NCBI GenBank assembly: GCA_003584895.1
Contig: QVQF01000100.1
Coordinates: 1-59,676, forward strand
Reading direction: 5' to 3'
Length of the DNA: 59,676 bases
Source of the DNA: Methylococcales bacterium
GTDB taxonomy: Bacteria > Pseudomonadota > Gammaproteobacteria > Methylococcales > Methylomonadaceae
Shown: positions 1-8,935 of the stretch, in pieces
How positions within the stretch are numbered: the first letter of the stretch is position 1
Layout of the letters: each line of letters starts with the position of its first letter
The notes under the pieces: generated by a model
Seen by the model: the letters and a program-made list of their open reading frames with translations, nothing else
Database searches by the model: none
Told to the model about the DNA's origin: nothing
Program-made: the position numbers and the translations under genes

Positions 1-621
1 GCAGCCATCGCTCCCCGCCGTAATTTCTGCACCTATAAATATCGTACCTACCCGAGTAGCGCCTCCAGTATAATCCGTATAACTAACAGGATAGCCTACT
101 ACGTCACAACTCCACCCGCCACAAGTATTTTGATTACTTGAATCAAGTCTGAGACACGGTAGCTCTAATGTTGGCTCGACACTAATCTGGCAGTCCCCAC
201 TAGAACCTAAAGAAATCGTAGTATCTATACTTATTGCACCGGCGCTGCCCGGGTCGACGGTATACTCTACTACAGATGAGCTGATGGCTTCTTCATCAAC
301 AGCCATACACGGAGGGGGCTCCTGAGGTGGAACATCAACATTAATTTTAAGATCAAGATCACAGCAATCTGAAGACTTTGGTCCGAATGTGCCGGTAACC
401 GTGGCCACTCCAGTGCCTGTAAAGGTGGCTGTCGGACAGATACACCCAAAGCCATAGGGAGGTGGCGGGGGAAGAATGATGTCAAAAGGTGGAGCAAAAC
501 ACGGATCCGGGGCATTCGGAATTTGGCAGTTGATTATTAAATCCCCAATTCTTTCAGGATTGCCGGATGAGATACACCGGGCCGAAAATGCTAATGATGA
601 AGATGAGGATGAGGATGACAT
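1..621 (-). CDS. Cys-rich fibre-array protein with N-terminal poly-Ser (partial, C-terminus outside window)
   Basis: The reading frame is open from an ATG at base 621 down to base 1, giving 207 codons without a stop, so the C-terminus lies outside the window. The start overlaps the stop of the upstream gene as TAATG, which indicates translational coupling. The protein begins with Met and eight serines (mixed TCA, TCC and TCT codons), followed by many cysteines (for example FGCICPT, SSDCCDL, NTCGGWSC) and a short proline run. I recognise no domain. Its position at the end of the fibre array and the poly-Ser tract shared with other members suggest a tail or baseplate appendage protein. It lacks the W...YP N-terminal motif of its neighbours. 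Function is inferred from context only. Confidence 0.7.
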   Translation of the reverse strand, partial: MSSSSSSSSLAFSARCISSGNPERIGDLIINCQIPNAPDPCFAPPFDIILPPPPPYGFGCICPTATFTGTGVATVTGTFGPKSSDCCDLDLKINVDVPPQEPPPCMAVDEEAISSSVVEYTVDPGSAGAISIDTTISLGSSGDCQISVEPTLELPCLRLDSSNQNTCGGWSCDVVGYPVSYTDYTGGATRVGTIFIGAEITAGSDGC

Positions 622-1601
622 TATGTCTTACACTCCTGAACAGCAGACTCTGCTGAGGCTGAAACTACCAGGCCGGCAACAGTAACCCCAGGACCGGATA
701 GAATTGTGAAATTCCCACTTGCGTCAGGCTGGATCCCGTTGATCGTGTTCACAAGCTCGTAACACATGTACTCATAGGCGCAGTTAGGATTCGGAACCAA
801 GGATGAGCTCGAGCTACTATAAGGGAACTCGCGGCTAATCCCAAGACACGGGGTTAGCGGCTCCCCCTCGCCTGCGGCCAGTCCTGCAGAAATTGTTATT
901 CCTTTGGATGCCACATCAAATTCTAGCTCTGTATTATATCCGGCTTTGAGGGCGATATCGCCCTCTAGATTCGTGGCAATCGTGTACACAGTCGGGCTCT
1001 CGTAACCCGGCAGATCTGAGTCCGGACTAATTACGGGAGGACAATTCGTGGATGAACTTGAGCTCATACAGTCACAAGTACTGCAGCCCGCGCCTTTGTC
1101 ATTGGCGATATGAATTCGTGTAACAGCATTGTTATAAAGGGTTTGTACAAGTGCTGGCTCGATGGCAGTCCAGGCTTTGTTGGCATAGAGCTGGATCTGA
1201 GATCCTAACGGAATTGCACTAAATAGTGGAGCAAGATCGCCAGTCACCAGGAAGCCAAAGCCGTGACCTACGCTACCAGCACCCCCGCCCACTGGGGTTG
1301 AATCCACGTACTCTGTATGCCCGAATTTATCAGAAGAAGTTCTTGTGAATACAAACTCCCAGCTAGGATCAGCGTCACTCACGAAGTGAAATGTTGCCGA
1401 GGTTCCGGATACGGCGACTGAGCTAAGCCAGACAGCGGTTGCTGGACTTGATGGGTTCTGGGTTGCTGCCCCAAGAACAAATCCTGCATCCAGAAGGATG
1501 GATTTAGCAAGCACAACACTTCCTAACTGTAGAGCATTAGGACCAGCCACAACAGGATATGTCGTGTTCTCTGCTAGATTATACCAACCAATACTAGGCA
1601 T
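621..1601 (-). CDS. Fibre-array paralogue, 326 aa
   Basis: This is a predicted tail or baseplate fibre-type protein. The N-terminus (W at residue 6, then TTYPVV) resembles the W...YP start of the other array members. A mid-protein LEGDIALKAG segment and a C-terminal TINGIQPDASGNFTI segment match motifs in four neighbouring proteins. Two short serine runs (residues after DCM and after FPY) look like flexible linkers. The ATG overlaps the previous stop by 8 nt. The INGxxPDxxGN motif resembles repeats found in phage tail-fibre proteins, but I cannot assign a receptor or a fold. The role as a host-binding or baseplate appendage is inferred from gene order downstream of the J-like baseplate gene. 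Confidence 0.75.
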   Translation of the reverse strand: MPSIGWYNLAENTTYPVVAGPNALQLGSVVLAKSILLDAGFVLGAATQNPSSPATAVWLSSVAVSGTSATFHFVSDADPSWEFVFTRTSSDKFGHTEYVDSTPVGGGAGSVGHGFGFLVTGDLAPLFSAIPLGSQIQLYANKAWTAIEPALVQTLYNNAVTRIHIANDKGAGCSTCDCMSSSSSTNCPPVISPDSDLPGYESPTVYTIATNLEGDIALKAGYNTELEFDVASKGITISAGLAAGEGEPLTPCLGISREFPYSSSSSSLVPNPNCAYEYMCYELVNTINGIQPDASGNFTILSGPGVTVAGLVVSASAESAVQECKT

Positions 1602-2370
1602 TCTTTGCTCCTGCTAGATAGATTTTAATTCCGTGTTCAATCGGCTCAACCCGCACAATGTTATCTGTCGATAGCCCATAGATCGAGTCATCCACAACCC
1701 CGGCAACAATATTAAAGTTACCATAGGCGTCTGGAAGAAGTCCATTAATTGTCTTAATAAACTTTAATGGCTGATACTCCTGAAAGGCATCAAAATAGGA
1801 CTTCCTTACGAATAGTGGCTCCCCGACAATGTCTACCCGGATTGCGCCATCTAAGGTCTTGGATAGTATAACCCCTTCTCCGCCAACAAGCCAGACATCT
1901 CCTGTGAATACAGTCGATGTACCTGCGATTGTAATTCCTGACACCCCTGGGTACGGCATTGGGGTAACGACTGTGGGCGCAAAGGTCGCCTGGGTTTGGG
2001 TAAATGAAATCGTGTCAGTCACAAATGTCGATAGCAGATATGGGTCAACTACCAGAACTCCCGCAGGTCGCCCCTGTGGGTCAAATAGCTCGACGACATC
2101 CGACTGGACTGACCTATCAAACACTCCTGTGCACACGATAACCGCTGGATCAATCGCCAGGGTGATCACGATTGTATTTCCGCTTGGGACTAGTTGATAT
2201 AAATAGACCGTTGTGTCTACAGCATTGGGATAGATTCTGGCATCAAGAACTACTCCATCCGGCAGCCTCAGTCCAGTGCTTCCAAGCAAGGTTGATCCGT
2301 CATCAAAGGGAAATCGTCGGTGACGATTGCTGTCCCGCCATTCAGGGTATAGTATTTGGGTTGTATTCAT
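1594..2370 (-). CDS. Fibre-array paralogue, 258 aa
   Basis: I chose the ATG at 2370 (MNTTQILYPEW) because it forms a TAATG overlap with the stop of the upstream gene; a start three codons earlier is also open. The N-terminus reads EWRDSNRHRRFPFDD, the array's W...(Y/F)P signature. FTGDVWLVGGEG and TINGLLPDAYGNFNI match the other two shared motifs. There is no poly-Ser tract and no signal peptide. It probably forms part of the tail or baseplate appendages. Evidence is family resemblance within the window plus position, not recognition of a known named family. Confidence 0.72.
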   Translation of the reverse strand: MNTTQILYPEWRDSNRHRRFPFDDGSTLLGSTGLRLPDGVVLDARIYPNAVDTTVYLYQLVPSGNTIVITLAIDPAVIVCTGVFDRSVQSDVVELFDPQGRPAGVLVVDPYLLSTFVTDTISFTQTQATFAPTVVTPMPYPGVSGITIAGTSTVFTGDVWLVGGEGVILSKTLDGAIRVDIVGEPLFVRKSYFDAFQEYQPLKFIKTINGLLPDAYGNFNIVAGVVDDSIYGLSTDNIVRVEPIEHGIKIYLAGAKNA

Positions 2371-2960
2371 TAGCTGCAACTTCCACAGGTCGCAACAGTG
2401 TGGCTATCTGATGCGACCGTAATTCCAAATGAGTCAACAAATATCCCACAGCCGATGGCCACGATACCGATCATTCCTGGACTAAACTCAACTCCAGAGG
2501 TGTATGTGCGTGATACCTGAGGCGTGTCGGCGACTGCTGAACTTCCGTACAAATCGACTTTTAGCTTGTTGGGAGAGGATATAAGATCTCTTGTCAGCCT
2601 AACCCGAAAACAATTAAACTGCGGCGGGTAGTCCACAATTCCTGAGGTAACAAAACTATCCGCCGCAATAAGTCTACTGCCAGAAGTAAGTCTTCCAATT
2701 ATGTAAGATGGCTTGTGGCTATACCCCGTGGTATTAGAGATGGACCCGGAAAGATCAAGGCCGGCGCAAATAATACTACCCGCACTCGGATCAATGCCAA
2801 TCCCAATAAGAATGTTTCTCCTATCTCCTCCGGTGGTTGCCATTGCTCTCAATTCAATCCATAAATTATCCGCGAGCCACGGAGAGGTTCCGCGTAACCC
2901 AGCCGTAGCAACTCCGCCAGCAGACTGGATCCCGTAAAATGCTTTATTATTTGTTGTCAT
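2370..2960 (-). CDS. Array protein of 196 aa, possibly a lectin-like beta-sandwich
   Basis: The start at 2960 (MTTNNKAFYG) makes a TAATG overlap with the preceding gene; the alternative at 2969 would overlap it by 10 nt. The protein does not carry the W...YP, GDxxL or INGxxPD motifs of its neighbours, so it is an unrelated gene embedded in the array. Its pattern of alternating hydrophobic strands (for example NCFRVRLTRD, LKVDLYGSS, GMIGIVAIG) could suit a concanavalin or LamG-type sandwich, but I cannot identify the family. It ends in a Cys-rich tail (ATCGSCS). A fibre-tip or accessory adhesin is possible. Confidence 0.6.
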   Translation of the reverse strand: MTTNNKAFYGIQSAGGVATAGLRGTSPWLADNLWIELRAMATTGGDRRNILIGIGIDPSAGSIICAGLDLSGSISNTTGYSHKPSYIIGRLTSGSRLIAADSFVTSGIVDYPPQFNCFRVRLTRDLISSPNKLKVDLYGSSAVADTPQVSRTYTSGVEFSPGMIGIVAIGCGIFVDSFGITVASDSHTVATCGSCS

Positions 2961-4687
2961 TATGGACACATCACAATAAGTGTTGTTGCCGTACTGTTAT
3001 CGACACCCGCCTTTAAACTGTAGGTTGCCGAGGTTCCTGCGGCTGAACTTCCAGCACTAAATACCAAGGGCTGAGCAGTACTGTAGTTACTCGGGGTGAA
3101 CACGAGTGTATCTGTAGCCACACTAATGTGTGCCGCAGCTGTCACCGTGGTAATATTAATATTTTGATTGATCAGCGGTTGAATCCCAAGATGCGGGTAT
3201 ATGGCGCCCGTTCCACCAGGGGAGATATGAATGGTGCCACCGCCAACAACTGTCTGAGTATCAATATTGTTGACTGTGACTGATGCCGAAGCCACATCCC
3301 CGAGTGTCACTCCGGTCTCAAAACTCTCGACTAAAGCAATCTCAAATAACATATTATCTTCAGACAGCCCATCATGAAGGGTTGGAATTGAAATTGTCGC
3401 TGAGCTACTCCCGCTGGATAGGATGACATATCCGGAAGCAGACGAGTAGTTGATTCCAAGCGTGGCGGGGTATGCCCCCGTCACGGTGTATCCGACCACA
3501 CGATCTGCATCCAGGGCGCCGGTCCTCGTAAGGGTTGCTGAGATTGTATCCCCCTCAGAAATGCTTGACGCAACCCCTGAAAGTGACACAGTTGAAAGCG
3601 GAGTCCAGGCGCCACCAACAGCCTCCCAGCCACACAAGCAATCAAGACTAGTCGCGAAGACATCGCAGTAGTTCGTCGGATTAATTGAAGAACACGGCAA
3701 GGACGAAGAGCTAGAGGATGATGAGGATGAGGATGAGCTTGAGCTCGATGACGAAGAAGATGAGCTAGAACTTGAAGACGGTACACAGTAGTCTGTCGGC
3801 TCAGGCAGCGGGGTTACCACCGGAAAGCATATGTCTTTTAGTCCAAGAGGAAAGTCTAGAAAAATAGTTCCTTCTTGAATCAAAATATCGCTGCTACTTG
3901 AATTGTAGGCATACTGAATTCCCGTGGCGATAATATCTTGTGACCCTGAGAAATCTAATTCCAGATCCCCGAGACAATCAGGAGAAAGTCCATTAATTGT
4001 CCTAATCGGGGTACCGCCGCAGGTCATGCTTTCTGGGCGGCCGCCACACGGTCCAGCATATGTACGAAACACATCTGTGCTTTGACTTCCGTCAAGCCCA
4101 ATGACGATGGCATTGACACTACTACTGCCGACAGTCCTGGCCTCGGCCTTAATCACAATATCATTGCCGGCCTTAAGAACCACATCCCCCGTAATTGGAA
4201 TGTAGTTACCGTTCCGACCAATTCCTGTGATAATACCGGCGGAATAAGGAAGTGCTGCCCTTGGAAGAATTATACTCTGTGCTGGGTTTGAAAACTTCAA
4301 GAACAACGTACTTGTAGTCGCAGCTGCTGATCCCAGTGTTAGCCAGCCAGCGGCACCCGGAACATATGGCACAAATACTAGCTTGTTACTGATTGCCCCA
4401 GTCTTCGGGCCCCAGACTGACGCGATTGGGGTGAATGTTCCATCAAATGAGCCGGATAACGGGTGGTTGACACAAGCCTGGAAGGTAGCGCTAAATAAGT
4501 GTTCGGTGACAGAGATTGAGGATAGAAATAGAAACTTTCCATAAATATCCGGCCATCTTAGGTAGAGATCAGAGATGAGTCCTTCAGGCAGTAAAGTACC
4601 GCTATCGCTAACCCGGGTTGCGGTGTTATCGATCGGGTACTCCCGACTGCTATTCTCATTTAACCACTCTGTGAAGATGGTGCTCAC
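2960..4687 (-). CDS. Fibre-array paralogue with 26-residue poly-Ser linker, 575 aa
   Basis: The start is GTG at 4687, overlapping the upstream TAG as TAGTG. The N-terminal TEWLNENSSREYPID, the central ITGDVVLKAGND and RTINGLSPDCLGDLEL place it in the array family. A 26-serine run (bases 3701-3778) then separates this N-terminal half from a C-terminal half containing a Calx-beta-like stretch (SISEGDTISATLTRTG ... SVTVNNID, roughly residues 370-475). Calx-beta domains bind calcium in many adhesins, and the resemblance here is by eye only. The architecture suggests an anchoring module, a flexible stalk and an exposed adhesive module. It is probably a host-recognition fibre. Confidence 0.75.
   Translation of the reverse strand: MSTIFTEWLNENSSREYPIDNTATRVSDSGTLLPEGLISDLYLRWPDIYGKFLFLSSISVTEHLFSATFQACVNHPLSGSFDGTFTPIASVWGPKTGAISNKLVFVPYVPGAAGWLTLGSAAATTSTLFLKFSNPAQSIILPRAALPYSAGIITGIGRNGNYIPITGDVVLKAGNDIVIKAEARTVGSSSVNAIVIGLDGSQSTDVFRTYAGPCGGRPESMTCGGTPIRTINGLSPDCLGDLELDFSGSQDIIATGIQYAYNSSSSDILIQEGTIFLDFPLGLKDICFPVVTPLPEPTDYCVPSSSSSSSSSSSSSSSSSSSSSSSSSSLPCSSINPTNYCDVFATSLDCLCGWEAVGGAWTPLSTVSLSGVASSISEGDTISATLTRTGALDADRVVGYTVTGAYPATLGINYSSASGYVILSSGSSSATISIPTLHDGLSEDNMLFEIALVESFETGVTLGDVASASVTVNNIDTQTVVGGGTIHISPGGTGAIYPHLGIQPLINQNINITTVTAAAHISVATDTLVFTPSNYSTAQPLVFSAGSSAAGTSATYSLKAGVDNSTATTLIVMCP
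3701..3778 (-). repeat. Poly-serine coding tract (26 Ser)
   Basis: There are 26 consecutive serine codons using all six codons (TCT, TCA, AGT, AGC, TCG, TCC). The DNA is not a simple microsatellite, so the run seems to be kept by selection on the protein. Shorter runs occur in five other genes of this window: near bases 595-618, within 621-1601, near 7925-7955, 28310-28330 and 29905-29925. Confidence 0.9.
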
Positions 4688-6135
4688 TATACTCCAATTC
4701 TATTTTGATTAGGCTTCAAGTATCCTACCGTAAAGGCGGAGACCGGAGCATATCCTGCAACCTCGCAGGTTGCGGTAATACTTACCGGAAGCCCTGCAGC
4801 CCGATTATTCGTAAAATACAACTCCACCTCGTATACTGTCTGTGACCCAGGATTTAGCGGATACGGAATATCAATTGACAATCCTGCTGGTACCGCAATT
4901 CTGGTTACCCCCTGTACCGGAACAAACAAAAAGGCTGCCTGCGGTACAATAATATACTGAGCTGCGGAGTCAATAGCAATGGAGATTTTCTTTGAGCCTA
5001 TGGCGGTTTGCGGGCCGCTGTAGCCCAGAATTACCTGAACAGTGATACTCCAGCCGTCTCTAGAGTAGGCTTTCACATCTGCAGAGACCGGAGAGATACA
5101 CGCGCAAGCGGCGTTCATTGCCTCGACGATGCAGGTATACTTCTCTATATCTGCCGTCAGGGTATCGTTGGCAGCCTTTAGCTGTAACCACACCGCCCGT
5201 AAATTATTGTACTCAGTAATATAGTCGTTGCAGTCGCAACAAACCTTACAGTCGCTATTCATCAGCAGCTGGTTGGGAACGATATAGGCAACCCCATCTA
5301 CGGTGGTCCTTAACTCTCTAAAAGAGATACAAGAATCCCCCAGCAATGAGATATTGCCTGCTGAGTTTGGAGCAATTCCGTTAATGGTCGTAACCTGGGA
5401 GCTGCTCCCACAGTTACACTCACTATACCAGCCAGCACCAGCCCCGCCGATTGCACTTACGGTAATAAAGTTCTGTAGTCTGCTGCTTACCGCAGCGCTA
5501 GCCAAAGCCCCAGCATAGGTTAGCGTACCTGGGGTGTTACTTAAGTCTGTACTGTATCCTGCCTCAAGTATCAGATCACCAGAAAAGAACTCAGGAGAAA
5601 AATTGCCATTCTGAAACCCTACGGAATAAACCCGATTCGACCAATTCTCTACCCGACTAGGCAGCAGGATAAGATTTGTAGGGGTTAGGGATAAATCCGC
5701 AGCTGTAATTCCTGCGCTGTCGAACACAAAGCGAATTACTGTTCTTAGATATGTCCACTCTGCTACAACCCAGGTCCCCCACGTAAATGCCGAGAAAACA
5801 ACAGGGGTTACAGTCGTGTCTAATAACATCGTCGAGGTTGCTGTCCACCTAAGCTTGATGTTTATCGGCGGATTGACCGCTGGTGTGCTTGTAGGGCCTG
5901 CTGTGATCGCTGAAGTCAAGCCTGCTGCATTAACTGTAAAATAGATCAGTTCCAAAGGCTCATTTCGGATATCCTGCCCTGGAACAATAGCTTCTGAGAA
6001 TCGAGCAAACCCATCAGCAAAGAGTGCCCGGTAGTCATCTGCGGGTACAGGGGTGCCATCATCAACAAATGGATATGCAATAAATCTATTTGATGTTAGC
6101 CACTGAAAGTCTGAGCCAAGAATTGTATTTGCCAT
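4687..6135 (-). CDS. Fibre-array paralogue, 482 aa
   Basis: The N-terminus (FQWLTSNRFIAYPFVDDGTP) has the array's W...YP signature. FSGDLILEAGYS and TTINGIAPNSAGNISLLGD follow mid-protein. Next comes a Cys-rich knot (DCKVCCDCND) that closely matches the CSKPCCGCNEL segment of the next upstream paralogue, then a likely coiled coil (YNNLRAVWLQLKAANDTL) and a C-terminal beta-rich domain. The coiled coil fits a trimeric fibre. It is a predicted tail or baseplate appendage protein. The shared Cys cluster links the 310-aa and 482-aa members as the closest pair. Confidence 0.75.
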   Translation of the reverse strand: MANTILGSDFQWLTSNRFIAYPFVDDGTPVPADDYRALFADGFARFSEAIVPGQDIRNEPLELIYFTVNAAGLTSAITAGPTSTPAVNPPINIKLRWTATSTMLLDTTVTPVVFSAFTWGTWVVAEWTYLRTVIRFVFDSAGITAADLSLTPTNLILLPSRVENWSNRVYSVGFQNGNFSPEFFSGDLILEAGYSTDLSNTPGTLTYAGALASAAVSSRLQNFITVSAIGGAGAGWYSECNCGSSSQVTTINGIAPNSAGNISLLGDSCISFRELRTTVDGVAYIVPNQLLMNSDCKVCCDCNDYITEYNNLRAVWLQLKAANDTLTADIEKYTCIVEAMNAACACISPVSADVKAYSRDGWSITVQVILGYSGPQTAIGSKKISIAIDSAAQYIIVPQAAFLFVPVQGVTRIAVPAGLSIDIPYPLNPGSQTVYEVELYFTNNRAAGLPVSITATCEVAGYAPVSAFTVGYLKPNQNRIGV

Positions 6136-6149
6136 AGCGCATTGCTACA

Positions 6150-7082
6150 CTATACTGTGCACGGACTTGCGGTACCTATCTTTGATGCAAGTATGGCTGT
6201 AGCCAGCTGGGTTAGGTTAGCCTGCAAATTATTTGTTAAATTCTGCAGTGTTGCGGCCTGGGACTGAAGAAGTGTCAAGTCGGTTTGAATTACAGAAAGC
6301 TCGTTACACCCACAACACGGTTTAGAGCAGGTATCACTTACTACAAGCTCTGAATTCGCTGAGTCATTGGCAATCGAAATACACTCACCGTTATTTATAA
6401 GTATGTTTCCTTTGGTATCAGGAGGAACCCCATTAACTGTGGTTACACACTGCGCAGTTCCTGAGGTATCGCAAGCACACTTCTGTACCAGGGAGGCTGT
6501 TGGCTGCACATCAATGCGTACTGTATTCGTGACCGGTATCATCGAAAAGGACACATTCTGACCAGCAACAAGCACAATATCCCCGTATAGTTTCTCGCTC
6601 TGCTCTGTACCGTTAATTACACTTAACGATGACACCCCGCTAATATCCGGACGAATCACACTTGGCTCAATTCTGGCCCCGGATAAATCAAATGTGTAGA
6701 AGCCTGAAATACTAGATAGTCCTGAAATTGACCCGATGGTTACAGATCCGGCGGTATCCTCGAGGCTGCCTGAACCAACAAGTCTATAGGTACTATTTCG
6801 GACAAATCCGGCTTGTGGGATTGAGACAACCCCTACAGCCTCGCCCGCGTACCCGAGGGTTACAACAATTCCTAGAGAGAAGATCGCGACATTGATGATG
6901 TAGAAGGCCGAAGTATCTACGAGCGAGGAACAAGGTACAGACAAGGTCATATCAACAATGAAATCATTTGGCAGCTGAATCGAATTGGTTATATCAAAAC
7001 GACTCGCTGTCTCACTGATTGGGTAGCTCCGCTGACTGTTCTGGCTAAGCCACCCTTGATTCCAGATATTTCCTGATGCCAT
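6150..7082 (-). CDS. Fibre-array paralogue, 310 aa, Cys cluster and coiled coil
   Basis: The N-terminal WLSQNSQRSYPISE, central KLYGDIVLVAGQN and TTVNGVPPDTKGNILI show it belongs to the array family. CSKPCCGCNEL is followed by a C-terminal heptad-like segment (VIQTDLTLLQSQAATLQNL) ending about 25 residues later, so unlike its 482-aa relative it stops at the coiled coil. It looks like the short version of that paralogue and may be the base of a fibre whose distal part is supplied by another gene. No enzymatic motif is visible. Confidence 0.75.
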   Translation of the reverse strand: MASGNIWNQGWLSQNSQRSYPISETASRFDITNSIQLPNDFIVDMTLSVPCSSLVDTSAFYIINVAIFSLGIVVTLGYAGEAVGVVSIPQAGFVRNSTYRLVGSGSLEDTAGSVTIGSISGLSSISGFYTFDLSGARIEPSVIRPDISGVSSLSVINGTEQSEKLYGDIVLVAGQNVSFSMIPVTNTVRIDVQPTASLVQKCACDTSGTAQCVTTVNGVPPDTKGNILINNGECISIANDSANSELVVSDTCSKPCCGCNELSVIQTDLTLLQSQAATLQNLTNNLQANLTQLATAILASKIGTASPCTV

Positions 7083-7090
7083 AGATTATA

Positions 7091-8935
7091 TTATGCTACC
7101 GGGGTTACCGTGTATCTTGTTTGGAGCAAACCGACATCCCCTAAATAGGCATCGGGTGCACTCCGCTGTAGGGTAAAGTAAATGGTGCTCGCCGGTCCGA
7201 CTTCAGGAATCGCTGTGGACACCTCAACATAGTTATTTGTGATAATTGCCGGAAGGGTCAGGCTTATCGGAGTACTCTCCGTAAGACTTGATAGATCGAT
7301 ACTTCCGCCTGCGGGCAGAGGCAAGACCCGATATGAGAAAGTAAATGCCGGCAGGGTACCTGTCGTCAATCCTAGGAACCAAAAGTAAATGTTTACTGTT
7401 CCGTAGTTAACCACATCGGCTCTACCAATAGATATCTTGCCACGGATGCTGCTAGTTCGATCCGCCGGAAAATCTAGATAGAGAATATTGTTTACATCCT
7501 GCTCTGTGACATTGTCCAGGGCAACAAGTTGAACCACCCCCTCGCGGTCAATGGTTTGATCCACAAACTGCAAGGTAATTGGTCCCTGACAGTAGCCATT
7601 TGTATCCGGACCCACTGCACCAGAAACAGTAATACTCGGTGAGATCGACCGCACCTGGCTCACCGTGTGTCCGTGGGTAAACGCCAGATTGGTTGGATTA
7701 AAATCCTTAAGCGATGTGTAGCTCAGGTCATCTGACGAGCTTGAGAACTGTAGGTTTACTCCAATCTTCAGGGCACCTGTAGTTGCAGGCAGCCCGTTGT
7801 TGGCGCAGGTTACACTTACCGTGGCGTCAGCCGGGGCAAGACTTGTCACCATATTTGATGCTGTTTTAAACACCATCTTTGTGAACCACACATCGATCCG
7901 TTTTGCAAAATTAAGCGGACTGCCGGATGATGAGCTGGACGAGGAACTCGTGCCTGTGTAATCCACCGCCCACGGAGCCTTACCGAGTCCATTCGCCATC
8001 CACCAGATACCGAACTCATTTACCTGAACGAGTTCCGGGGATGCGCCGCGACCATTAACCTCAATGTAAACATTTCCTGGCGGAACAGGTGGCCAGACAC
8101 TGCGAAGGGCGGCATCTTGCTGAATATTGTAACCAAATACCGCGCCAGCAGGAATTACCATTCCTGTAAAAGCTGAACTAGAAACCGGCAACCAACCCTC
8201 TACGGAAGAATTTGGTGCAGTAATTGTGTGCACAAATCCAGGAGTTGACGGGCTGACTAGGTCGTAGGCCTGGGCATTAGAATCCCAGGTTCCTAAACTA
8301 ATATCAGAAGGTGGGGTGTTCGGGGTGCCCGCCGGAAGGGCAGCAATCGAAACCTTATAGTGAATATGGTCGTCCAAAACATTTCTAGGACTAGGCATTA
8401 CGAAGACAACGTAATCGCCGGCGGCGTCCTGCCCAGAAATTGAAGCGCAAAGTACGCCCACTGCTGGTCTTGAGTTTGTCAGGAATCCGGGGGCCAAGGC
8501 TGATAAATAGTACAACCCTGCTGAGACAACCCCGCCTGCAACCACAGACAGTAGAGAACTATCGAAAGTGACTTCGCCGTGGAGCACAATATTGCCAAGG
8601 GTTGCTGTATCCTTAGAGAGTACTAGGCCTGTGCATAGTGCCTCTTGTGCCAGCCCAACCGGGATCCCATTTGTGTCATAGGCTACTGCGGCCAGGGCTG
8701 GCTGCCAGACGCCGTTCCCGTCCAGGTAAACCGCCATTCCAACAGCCGTAGTTGAGTCAAGTGGTTGATTGTGGGAAATAAGAGCAGTACCGATAAACGC
8801 AGAATCGACAACCTCCTTGAGGTATTCGGTTCTGGTTGCAAGGGCATCAACAGGCTGATTGGTTATTCCTGCTGAAACAGGAGTGCCATCAACAATTCTG
8901 GATACAACAGGCTGCCAGGCTGTAGGGGTTGCCAT
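7091..8935 (-). CDS. Tail fibre-type protein, 614 aa, with poly-Ser linker
   Basis: I start it at the ATG at 8935 (MATPTAWQPV), which overlaps the upstream stop as TAATG; a start seven codons earlier is open. The first 200 residues (VSAGITNQPVDALATRTEYL, then beta-strand repeats around NIVLHGEVTFDS) resemble baseplate-attached fibre proteins of large phages. A run of eight serines near the middle separates this from a C-terminal half rich in beta strands. It lacks the W...YP, GDxxL and INGxxPD motifs of the downstream array. It is the first fibre gene after the baseplate wedge genes, so it may connect the fibres to the baseplate. That is an inference. Confidence 0.72.
   Translation of the reverse strand: MATPTAWQPVVSRIVDGTPVSAGITNQPVDALATRTEYLKEVVDSAFIGTALISHNQPLDSTTAVGMAVYLDGNGVWQPALAAVAYDTNGIPVGLAQEALCTGLVLSKDTATLGNIVLHGEVTFDSSLLSVVAGGVVSAGLYYLSALAPGFLTNSRPAVGVLCASISGQDAAGDYVVFVMPSPRNVLDDHIHYKVSIAALPAGTPNTPPSDISLGTWDSNAQAYDLVSPSTPGFVHTITAPNSSVEGWLPVSSSAFTGMVIPAGAVFGYNIQQDAALRSVWPPVPPGNVYIEVNGRGASPELVQVNEFGIWWMANGLGKAPWAVDYTGTSSSSSSSSGSPLNFAKRIDVWFTKMVFKTASNMVTSLAPADATVSVTCANNGLPATTGALKIGVNLQFSSSSDDLSYTSLKDFNPTNLAFTHGHTVSQVRSISPSITVSGAVGPDTNGYCQGPITLQFVDQTIDREGVVQLVALDNVTEQDVNNILYLDFPADRTSSIRGKISIGRADVVNYGTVNIYFWFLGLTTGTLPAFTFSYRVLPLPAGGSIDLSSLTESTPISLTLPAIITNNYVEVSTAIPEVGPASTIYFTLQRSAPDAYLGDVGLLQTRYTVTPVA

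Noticed and set aside
1829-2197. Plus-strand open frames, here and at many other places (for example 19054-19530, 9573-10043)
   Set aside because: They overlap longer minus-strand genes with recognisable products, lack ribosome binding sites, and give low-quality proteins; they are mirror frames.
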